Of a DNA stretch of 39,120 nt, positions 1 to 5,239 are shown in pieces (positions within the stretch are counted from its first letter, which is position 1; every line of letters begins with the position of its first letter). The stretch spans positions 1 to 39,120 of the forward strand of contig CAKSNY010000028.1 of NCBI GenBank assembly GCA_934476455.1, in the 5' to 3' direction. Below the pieces are notes generated by a model, which was given only the letters and a program-made list of their open reading frames with translations, ran no database searches and was not told where the DNA came from. The translations under genes and the position numbers were made by a program. The stretch is from an uncultured Clostridia bacterium. GTDB taxonomy: Bacteria > Bacillota > Clostridia > UMGS1883.

Positions 1-109
1 CGCCACGTTGCGGTACCCGAAATTGAAAACTCGCAAAGCTCGCACAATTTCGACCGCAGCCGCAGCGCATTTTCGCTTAATCGTCCGCAGGACGCGCTCA
101 AAGGCGCTG

Positions 110-146
110 CCCAAAGCAGGCGCGCTACCGGCTGCGCTACACCCCG
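110..146 (-). pseudogene. 5' half of tRNA-Pro(UGG), copy 1
   Basis: Read on the minus strand, this 37-nt segment has the acceptor 5' strand CGGGGTG, then TA, a GCGC/GCGC D-stem with loop AGCCGGTA, and G26. The anticodon-stem strand CCTGC and TTTGGG follow, which is the start of a TGG anticodon loop. These match tRNA positions 1-37. After that the sequence departs into CAGCGCC, and no anticodon 3' strand, T-arm or CACCCCG follows. It therefore cannot fold into a working tRNA and is a truncated relic. Confidence 0.7.
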
Positions 147-312
147 AAATAAACACAAATATTAAATTGGAAGAAACGATGCCTACGGCATCCTCGGCTA
201 CGCCGCCACGTTGCGGTACCCGAAATTGAAAACTCGCAAAGCTCGCACAATTTCGACCGCAGCCGCAGCGCATTTTCGCTCAATCGTCCGCAGGACGCGC
301 TCAAAGGCGCTG

Positions 313-349
313 CCCAAAGCAGGCGCGCTACCGGCTGCGCTACACCCCG
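313..349 (-). pseudogene. 5' half of tRNA-Pro(UGG), copy 2
   Basis: This is the second copy of the 37-nt tRNA-Pro fragment, identical to 110-146 and at the same offset within the repeat unit. The acceptor 5' strand, D-arm and anticodon-arm 5' strand are present, and the homology stops inside the anticodon loop. The break at exactly the same base shows that the truncation came before the duplication of the unit. Confidence 0.7.
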
Positions 350-356
350 AAATAAA

Positions 357-453
357 TATATCAGTGATATTACGGCATACAAGACGCCCTTTTATTGCCT
401 TAAATATAAGACACTTAATCATTATAACGGCTTGGCTGGAATAAGTCAAGTTA
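357..453. other. Intergenic stretch without recognised gene
   Basis: AT-rich transition between the GC-rich repeat and the island boundary. It contains a 13-bp palindrome, ATATCAGTGATAT, at 358-370. I see no reading frame with a ribosome binding site, no promoter and no RNA gene. Confidence 0.6.
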
Positions 454-478
454 ATTCTGCTTTTTTATGGCTGTTTTC
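454..478 (+). repeat. 25-bp direct repeat, left boundary of the accessory island
   Basis: The 25 bases starting ATTCTGCTTTTTTATGGCTG are repeated exactly at 5142-5166 in the same orientation. Everything between the copies is AT-rich and accessory. This copy lies directly downstream of the stop codon of the minus-strand stalk-repeat gene. Confidence 0.75.
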
Positions 479-480
479 TG

Positions 481-1386
481 TTAATTTTCTCCATCCATGT
501 AAATTATTTCTCCGGTATCAATTTTTATTTTACACGGAGCATTTTTTTTGTGATCTGAATGAACTGTATATATGTATTCTCCCTCAACGGTAAATAAAGC
601 TCCTCTTTTCTGCCCGTGTCCCGTATATCCCGGAACGGTAATTTTATTTCCCCCTTTTATAATATCCATATTATTTTGAGCCGGTCCTGCCATATACCAG
701 AGGTCGATATAAGAATATATTCTTATATTGTCTTTTTTGTAATATGTTTTTGCATAAGGCACACTTGCCGACAAGCTATAATCTTCTCTTATTTCAAAAA
801 ACGCATCCCCCTCTGAATAGTAATAAAAACTATCTGTATACAATTCAATTCCCGTTATACTATCAGAATATTTTTTCCCATAAAAGTAATCCCATTCCAT
901 ATAATCATATACCACTTTCCATGTCAAAGGAAGATATACTATGTTTTTATAAAAAAGAGCCGGATATTCTTCATCATTATAATTGTTACCTTGTATATTG
1001 ACCATAAACGGAGACCTTTCCATTTCCATTGCTTTTTCTTTTGTTTTTTCAGAAGATTGGTCTCTCAAATATTCTGTTGGATTTTCAAAACTTTTTTTAT
1101 CTACAAACAAAATTTCTTCATTAAGTCGCACATCAATTCCTAACAAGATGCAATTATAATATGTGAGAGGAATATAAGTTATATTTTTATACACAACCAT
1201 TGGATATTCACATAATATCATATCGTTTGCATTATAGTCATTAACATTATATTCTTCATAATTTATAGTTACAGGGAAATCCACAATTTCTGTAACAATA
1301 TTCTCTTTTGCCATTACATGTGCACTTGCATTTGATATAAACAATATCATAATACATATAAAAATTTTACTTTTCAGCCCGTTCAT
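481..1386 (-). CDS. Secreted protein with two stalk (copper amine oxidase N-like) repeats, 301 aa
   Basis: Function not known. The first 25 or so residues form a signal peptide (MNGLKSKIF, then a hydrophobic core ending ASAHVMA), so the protein is exported. Two similar segments follow, with cores YPMVVYKNITYIPLTYYN (about 65-85) and YPALFYKNIVYLPLTW (about 145-165). They match the Y-P-x-Φ-x-Y-K-N-I-x-Y-I-P-L-T pattern of stalk domains seen in clostridial surface proteins. The ATG at 1386 is chosen over an upstream in-frame TTG (1404) because AGAGGGATGAA lies just before it and the signal peptide then starts cleanly. It is the last gene of cassette B and probably has its own promoter. Its larger relative is at 2450-3787. 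Confidence 0.75.
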   Translation of the reverse strand: MNGLKSKIFICIMILFISNASAHVMAKENIVTEIVDFPVTINYEEYNVNDYNANDMILCEYPMVVYKNITYIPLTYYNCILLGIDVRLNEEILFVDKKSFENPTEYLRDQSSEKTKEKAMEMERSPFMVNIQGNNYNDEEYPALFYKNIVYLPLTWKVVYDYMEWDYFYGKKYSDSITGIELYTDSFYYYSEGDAFFEIREDYSLSASVPYAKTYYKKDNIRIYSYIDLWYMAGPAQNNMDIIKGGNKITVPGYTGHGQKRGALFTVEGEYIYTVHSDHKKNAPCKIKIDTGEIIYMDGEN

Positions 1387-1410
1387 TTCATCCCTCTTTT
1401 CCAAAGTTGA

Positions 1411-1452
1411 ATAAAAGCCCTTATCCCTCTTTCGTGGAAAAAGGGCTTTTAT
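1411..1452 (-). terminator. 12-bp inverted repeat in the leader of the stalk gene
   Basis: ATAAAAGCCCTT (1411-1422) pairs perfectly with AAGGGCTTTTAT (1441-1452) across an 18-nt loop. It lies between the end of the broken gene at 1535 and the stalk gene at 1386, just downstream of the predicted promoter at 1461-1489. It could terminate transcripts coming from upstream, or act as a 5'-UTR hairpin for the stalk gene. The loop contains AAAGAGGGATAA, a near copy of that gene's own ribosome binding site. Confidence 0.55.
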
Positions 1453-1460
1453 TTATTCAG

Positions 1461-1489
1461 ATTTTAGCACAAGCCTTATCTGCAATCAA
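1461..1489 (-). promoter_or_regulatory. Sigma-A type promoter for the 301-aa stalk gene
   Basis: On the minus strand, TTGATT (1489-1484), a 17-bp spacer and TAAAAT (1466-1461). The predicted start, near 1454, places the 1411-1452 hairpin at the very 5' end of the transcript. Confidence 0.65.
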
Positions 1490-1534
1490 TACTTAAAGAA
1501 TTATTAACTCCGGTAGTTGGAAGACCGCCGTATC

Positions 1535-2200
1535 TCAATTGATTCCAAGACGGAAGATTCCCCCCTGTATCGCTGTCTCAAGTTTAGGCGTATTTGTTAC
1601 GCTCGCCCCCGCATCCAAACTGAATTCTGTCGTTGAACCAGAGTGTCTTAAATATTTTGCTTCTCCAAATGTAAAGTCGTTCATATAAATTGTCTGAATC
1701 CTAGACAAATTTGCAGGTAACCACAAATCCGTGATCGGATTAGCGCCGGTTGCAACTGTCATTTCTTTCCAAAACTTAACACCATTTCTAAAACTATTCC
1801 ATTTTCCTGGAGCAAAATTACATTCCAATGTCTGTCCAAAAGCACTTAAAACAACTTTTCCTGTTGTAGAAGTCAATTACACAAGTTCAACAGCCATCGT
1901 TCCCGAACCACTTGCGGCAAAAGGAAGTGTTTCTTTCCAAACTTCTGCAAATACACCACCGCCGTTGAAACATAATTTATACTGACCATTACCACAAACC
2001 TGTATGCCTGCATCAAAATTTCCCACCGGGGCAGTCCCTTCTAAACGATGACAACCAAATAATGCATATGCAACAAAAGCAGGATCTCCACTCGGTAGCA
2101 AAACACTGCTGACAGGAAGCGTTATTGTCGCCCACGCTTTGTAACCATCTGAGTAAGCCGCTTTTTTCTCATGAAAAGTTATACCCGAACCGTTTGAGAT
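1535..2200 (-). pseudogene. Broken gene of unknown function, middle gene of cassette B
   Basis: A 222-codon frame on the minus strand follows leader module B. An in-frame TAA at 1877-1879 splits it into about 107 and 113 codons, and reading continues in the same frame beyond it. The 247-bp leader repeat extends almost to the first codon. Where the intact cassette has ATG (4871-4873), this copy has ATC at 2198-2200, exactly 2673 bp away. No good alternative start is visible; an in-frame TTG at 2254 lies inside the terminator. The predicted product is rich in Gly, Ser, Thr and aromatic residues, looks beta-rich, has no signal peptide and matches no family I recognise. A sequencing error is possible, but two separate defects favour decay. 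Confidence 0.65.
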
Positions 2201-2225
2201 AAAAATTCTTCTTTCATCAACAAAT

Positions 2226-2277
2226 AAAAAAACGTGCGAATCAAACCCATACAATCAAAGGGGTTGACTCACACGTT
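2226..2277 (-). terminator. Intrinsic terminator or attenuator of leader B
   Basis: On the minus strand, AACGTGTGAGTCAACCC pairs with GGGTTTGATTCGCACGTT (17 pairs, two of them G-U, one bulged U) around a 12-nt loop, followed by seven U. The G-U pairs exist only in minus-strand RNA, which fixes the direction. The loop-proximal CCCCTTTGA is complementary to TCAAAGGGG in the leader ORF, and the 3' arm TTCGCAC to GTGCGAA near the ORF's end. Confidence 0.8.
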
Positions 2278-2300
2278 ATGCTTCAACAGTTTATACTCAC

Positions 2301-2381
2301 TTATTTAATTTTTCGCACAGAGGAATATAACAACTGCTGCATTTTATATGAGCCTTGCCCCTTTGACATTTGCTCTACCAT
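2301..2381 (-). CDS. 26-aa leader ORF, copy B
   Basis: The peptide is MVEQMSKGQGSYKMQQLLYS followed by SVRKIK. A very strong Shine-Dalgarno, GGAGGAG at 2388-2394, lies 6 nt before the ATG, and the 5' UTR is only about 27 nt. The copy at 4974-5054 differs by one residue (Met5 to Ile) and one silent change, so the frame is conserved. It has no signal peptide or membrane segment; it is basic at the C-terminus and rich in Gln and Ser. It is followed by a terminator that it can pair with, so I infer a regulatory leader peptide. A short independent peptide gene is the alternative. Confidence 0.65.
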   Translation of the reverse strand: MVEQMSKGQGSYKMQQLLYSSVRKIK

Positions 2382-2414
2382 TGTTATCTCCTCCATTCTC
2401 TTTAAGTTGTTTTT

Positions 2415-2443
2415 ATTATATCACATTTTTCTTTAAAATGCAA
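2415..2443 (-). promoter_or_regulatory. Sigma-A promoter of leader B
   Basis: Minus strand: TTGCAT (2443-2438), a 17-bp spacer, then TATAAT (2420-2415). All but one of the repeat's promoter differences fall in the spacer; the -10 is unchanged. Confidence 0.8.
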
Positions 2444-2449
2444 TATATT

Positions 2450-3787
2450 TTATTTCACCAATTTAATTTTTGAATTTATAAATACTCCTTTAGGATTTTC
2501 ATTCGATACTGTTTTTCCATTTACAACATACTCTACCTTATCAGGAACAACTAAAGAAATTTCATACTCTCCTTCTGGCACATAATTTCCATTTACATCT
2601 CTAAAATCCCAAGGGGGCAAACTGAAATGGAGCTTTGATATTGTGCTCGTTGGAGCAGGGACGATAATACTTCCTCCAGGAAACTGCGGAACATCATAGG
2701 TTAATATAATTTCATTCCTGCCTTCATCAACACGTTTAATAACATACTGCATAGGTATTGATTTAAGAACTATATCAGAATCTTCAAAATTTATTATGGT
2801 CACACCGTCTGACACATAATCTGTTCCTGTCATACTTATAGAGGTAATTCCTAATTCGTTATCTACAATTACATCTTGTCTCCACGAAGGACTACTCTGC
2901 CACTTGTTTATACTCCCTGTTCTTACATCTAACATTGATGTTGTTGCCGAATGAACAAATTTCCATAAATTTTCTCTTACGGGCGAGAAAAAGCCCTCAT
3001 CATTATTGTATGACTTAAAGAACCTTAAATCTCCTTGCTGAACAGGTTGAGAAAGCTCTCTTTCTATTATAAAATCAGACATATTATAACAAGTTAATTC
3101 CTGTCCTACCATATCGTAATTATATCTAATTAACCCTAAATAATCTGTTTTTTCAAGACCGTCTTCATTAACATATTTTTTCCTTTCCAAAATATAACTA
3201 GTAGTACTTCCATCATTGCTAATATATATGTCTTTTTCATCATTTTCATTTGTTATACTTTGAGAAGTTTCTATATTCATTACGTTTGCTTCATCAAAGG
3301 AATATTTCCATTCTAATTTTTCTACTATATTATCCCATGTAAGAGGAATATAAATAATATCTTTATACATCAGCAACGGATATTCTTTTGTACCTCTTAC
3401 CAAATCTAAATTTTCACCTTTACAAACTGCAATCGTGCAATCAGAAACATTTGCTTTAACAGGCTTCTTTTCGACACCATATTCTTTTACATTATCAGTT
3501 TCAATTACTCCTCTTTTTTCCTTTTTTGTAAGCAAAAGCACCTTTTGGTCGTATCCATCTACCCACTCAATAGTCATTCCAAGAAATTCCCCAACATTAT
3601 ATGTCATTGGTATATAAACGACATTATTATAGAATAGAGAAGGATAGGTGTTGTTTTCAATATAACCGCTTTCATTTACTTTTACCTTAAAAGGCGATAT
3701 AGACGCAACAATATCGTTTTCAGCAGCTATAACCGTACTACTCATTATTACTAAAATTATCGATATCAAAACGAACATTTTCTTCAT
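2450..3787 (-). CDS. Secreted protein with two stalk repeats and a BsuPI-like C-terminus, 445 aa
   Basis: Function not established. A signal peptide occupies about residues 1-21 (MKKMFVLISIILVIMSSTVI, then AA). Two stalk-type segments follow: YPSLFYNNVVYIPMTYN near residue 45 and YPLLMYKDIIYIPLTWDN near residue 140. The middle 200 residues are unassigned. The C-terminal 90 residues, with PPWDFRDVNGNYVPEGEYEI, resemble the beta-sandwich of BsuPI-like proteinase-inhibitor domains; this is a weak assignment. Start: ATG with AAGGAG 8 nt upstream. It lies 45 nt after the 346-aa gene, in the same transcript. Paralogous in layout to the 301-aa gene, but with an extra C-terminal half. Confidence 0.75.
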   Translation of the reverse strand: MKKMFVLISIILVIMSSTVIAAENDIVASISPFKVKVNESGYIENNTYPSLFYNNVVYIPMTYNVGEFLGMTIEWVDGYDQKVLLLTKKEKRGVIETDNVKEYGVEKKPVKANVSDCTIAVCKGENLDLVRGTKEYPLLMYKDIIYIPLTWDNIVEKLEWKYSFDEANVMNIETSQSITNENDEKDIYISNDGSTTSYILERKKYVNEDGLEKTDYLGLIRYNYDMVGQELTCYNMSDFIIERELSQPVQQGDLRFFKSYNNDEGFFSPVRENLWKFVHSATTSMLDVRTGSINKWQSSPSWRQDVIVDNELGITSISMTGTDYVSDGVTIINFEDSDIVLKSIPMQYVIKRVDEGRNEIILTYDVPQFPGGSIIVPAPTSTISKLHFSLPPWDFRDVNGNYVPEGEYEISLVVPDKVEYVVNGKTVSNENPKGVFINSKIKLVK

Positions 3788-3803
3788 AATTTTCTCCTTG
3801 AAA

Positions 3804-3828
3804 TTTGGGGCAGGTTTTCTGCCCCAAA
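3804..3828 (-). promoter_or_regulatory. Intercistronic 10-bp perfect hairpin
   Basis: TTTGGGGCAG pairs with CTGCCCCAAA around a 5-nt loop, between the 346-aa gene and the 445-aa gene and just before the latter's ribosome binding site. There is no U-tract after it, so a full terminator is unlikely. It may protect or process the mRNA, giving unequal expression of the two genes. Confidence 0.55.
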
Positions 3829-3832
3829 TAAT

Positions 3833-4873
3833 TTAAACGGGATATGCTCCTATTATATAAGGAGTTGCCGAAGAAGCAGGAATAACTATAGAAAATGGTT
3901 CTGTTAGAGTTTCTCCGGCTCCTATACTTCCAAGATTGACTATATCTATATATTTAAGCGCATCCGTTTGACCATACTTTGCAAGATCGTTCCCTAAATA
4001 TGCAAATGGAAAAGAGGGTTCTCCTATACTTCCAAGAAAAATTTTAAACGTTTTGGATGTAGAAAAGTTGTTTTTTATAGGCAATCTTACAACAAATATT
4101 TGTCCAAAGCCACCCTCAAGAAGACCTGATGCTTGCTCACTTTCGTCTGAAATATACGAACAATCATCTCCTCCAAAAACACCTTCCAGCGATGCTGCAA
4201 ACTTATATGCTTGTGGAGTTGAATTTGCAAATTCTAATGTACCAAACTGCAATGTTTGGTAAAATCCATTTCCATTCCCTCTTCTTCTTAATGGATCAGT
4301 AGACGCAGCACATGCAGTTGCTCCTGCCGAATTAGACACATACGCAATATCAAACAGAGTAACACCGGCAACCGTATATGTTCCGCTTCTTTTTGTTTGA
4401 ATTTTTGCAACCACACTAAAAACATAATTATATGGTATTTGTCTATTGAAAATATTATAGTATTGTCCCGATTGCACGGTTATAACCGCTGAACTACTAT
4501 TAACATAATTTTCCCATGCATTATAATCAGAAAAACCGGTAGTATTATAAGACATACTCGTAACACCTTGGTTTGATATAGTAATATCAACTGCAAAGGA
4601 ATTTGGGTTGTATATCAAAATGGTCGAATTAATACTTTTATTCACTCCGTTCACAGAAACTTTGTTGTGATGCCATGTATAGAGTTGCACCGTTCCGCTC
4701 ACAGTTTCTCTACATAACCACTTTCCAGAATCTGCAGTATGTGCATATGCCAACTCTTCAGGATTGTTAGAATAAAAGAAGTGTTCTGTTGTATTTCTGT
4801 ACGTGGAACACCCAGTTGTTTTAAAAGTAGGGGTTCTTGAAGTTGGTGTAGAATTGTGTATCAATGTAGCCAT
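3833..4873 (-). CDS. Unrecognised protein, middle gene of cassette A, 346 aa
   Basis: I do not recognise a family. The protein starts MATLIHNSTPTSRTP, has no signal peptide or membrane helix, and is rich in Ser, Thr, Asn, Gly and Tyr. Alternating hydrophobic stretches such as STILIYNPNSFAVDITISN suggest stacked beta-sandwich domains, as in adhesive or structural surface proteins or phage-type fibres. The start codon falls exactly at the end of the 247-bp leader repeat; the ribosome binding site (AAAGAAG) is weak, unlike the strong one of the leader ORF. It is downstream of an attenuator-like terminator and upstream of a secreted stalk-repeat gene. Base composition is AT-rich relative to the housekeeping genes. 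Confidence 0.7.
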   Translation of the reverse strand: MATLIHNSTPTSRTPTFKTTGCSTYRNTTEHFFYSNNPEELAYAHTADSGKWLCRETVSGTVQLYTWHHNKVSVNGVNKSINSTILIYNPNSFAVDITISNQGVTSMSYNTTGFSDYNAWENYVNSSSAVITVQSGQYYNIFNRQIPYNYVFSVVAKIQTKRSGTYTVAGVTLFDIAYVSNSAGATACAASTDPLRRRGNGNGFYQTLQFGTLEFANSTPQAYKFAASLEGVFGGDDCSYISDESEQASGLLEGGFGQIFVVRLPIKNNFSTSKTFKIFLGSIGEPSFPFAYLGNDLAKYGQTDALKYIDIVNLGSIGAGETLTEPFSIVIPASSATPYIIGAYPV

Positions 4874-4898
4874 AAATTTTCTTCTTTCATCAACAAAT

Positions 4899-4950
4899 AA
4901 AAAAACGTGCGAATCAAACCCATATAATCAAAGGGGTTGACTCACACGTT
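4899..4950 (-). terminator. Intrinsic terminator or attenuator of leader A
   Basis: Minus strand: a 17-pair hairpin with two G-U pairs (arms 4934-4950 and 4904-4921) followed by seven U (4905-4899). The U-tract ends 26 nt before the start codon of the 346-aa gene. CCCCTTTGAT in the loop side is complementary over 10 nt to ATCAAAGGGG in codons 5-9 of the leader ORF. Confidence 0.8.
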
Positions 4951-4973
4951 ATGCTTCAACAGTTTATACTCAC

Positions 4974-5054
4974 TTATTTAATTTTTCGCACAGAGGAATA
5001 TAACAACTGCTGCATTTTATACGAGCCTTGCCCCTTTGATATTTGCTCTACCAT
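4974..5054 (-). CDS. 26-aa leader ORF, copy A
   Basis: The peptide is MVEQISKGQGSYKMQQLLYS followed by SVRKIK. GGAGGAG at 5061-5067 precedes the ATG by 6 nt. It is conserved with the copy at 2301-2381 and placed identically between promoter and terminator. There is no recognisable domain. A run of regulatory codons, as in amino-acid biosynthesis leaders, is not evident, so the sensed signal is unknown. Confidence 0.65.
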   Translation of the reverse strand: MVEQISKGQGSYKMQQLLYSSVRKIK

Positions 5055-5087
5055 TGTTATCTCCTCCATTCTCTTTAAGTTGTTTTT

Positions 5088-5116
5088 ATTATATCACATT
5101 TCTTTTCAAAAAGCAA
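5088..5116 (-). promoter_or_regulatory. Sigma-A promoter of leader A
   Basis: Minus strand: TTGCTT (5116-5111), a 17-bp spacer, then TATAAT (5093-5088). Predicted transcription start near 5081. Confidence 0.8.
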
Positions 5117-5141
5117 TATATTTTAAAAACTCAACATTTTT

Positions 5142-5166
5142 ATTCTGCTTTTTTATGGCTGTTTTC
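5142..5166 (+). repeat. 25-bp direct repeat, right boundary of the accessory island
   Basis: Exact copy of 454-478. It lies between leader module A and the miaB promoter. Together the two copies bracket 4.66 kb of AT-rich, minus-strand accessory sequence. Confidence 0.75.
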
Positions 5167-5177
5167 ATTATTTTCTT

Positions 5178-5206
5178 TTGACTTTTAAGAAAAATTATTA
5201 TATAAT
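5178..5206 (+). promoter_or_regulatory. Sigma-A promoter of the miaB operon
   Basis: TTGACT (5178-5183), a 17-bp spacer, TATAAT (5201-5206): close to consensus. Predicted start near 5213, about 27 nt before the miaB start codon. Confidence 0.85.
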
Positions 5207-5239
5207 ATCTCTTATAAACTTAAGTTGGGAGAAAGTGCC

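Larger units (their letters stand above)
1..356. repeat. Two GC-rich 153-bp direct repeat units, period 203 bp
   Basis: Positions 1-153 and 204-356 match over 153 bp; the one difference I found is T at 78 against C at 281. A 50-bp spacer (154-203) separates them, with the small palindrome GATGCCTACGGCATC at 178-192. The first unit starts at the window edge, so the array may continue to the left. The units are clearly more GC-rich than the island that follows. Both strands stay open for 70-80 codons, but there is no ribosome binding site, and the apparent peptides come from tRNA-like sequence. I regard this as a non-coding dispersed or tandem repeat. Confidence 0.9.
2206..2452 (-). repeat. Leader module B (247-bp repeat: promoter, 26-codon ORF, terminator)
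   Basis: It is nearly identical to 4879-5125 at a constant offset of 2673 bp; I count 7 differences and no gaps. Read on the minus strand it contains a promoter, a ribosome binding site, a 26-codon ORF and a terminator, and ends just before the start codon position of the following gene. Its -35 region lies within 15 bp of the stop codon of the upstream gene (2450). Confidence 0.9.
4879..5125 (-). repeat. Leader module A (247-bp repeat: promoter, 26-codon ORF, terminator)
   Basis: Second copy of the module at 2206-2452, about 97% identical. Within the 81-nt ORF there are two substitutions (one silent, one Met/Ile). One substitution lies in the terminator loop and four in the promoter, three of those in the spacer. 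Here the module leads into an intact gene with an ATG start. Confidence 0.9.

Noticed and set aside
1..356. CRISPR-like array
   Set aside because: Units are 153 bp at a 203-bp period, far too long for CRISPR, and no cas genes are present.
8..444. Open frames of 70-83 codons on both strands of the repeat region
   Set aside because: They translate repeated tRNA-like and GC-rich sequence, overlap each other on opposite strands and have no ribosome binding site.
1877..1879. Recoded or read-through stop in the cassette-B gene
   Set aside because: The codon is TAA, not used for selenocysteine or pyrrolysine, and the gene also lacks a start codon, so decay is simpler.
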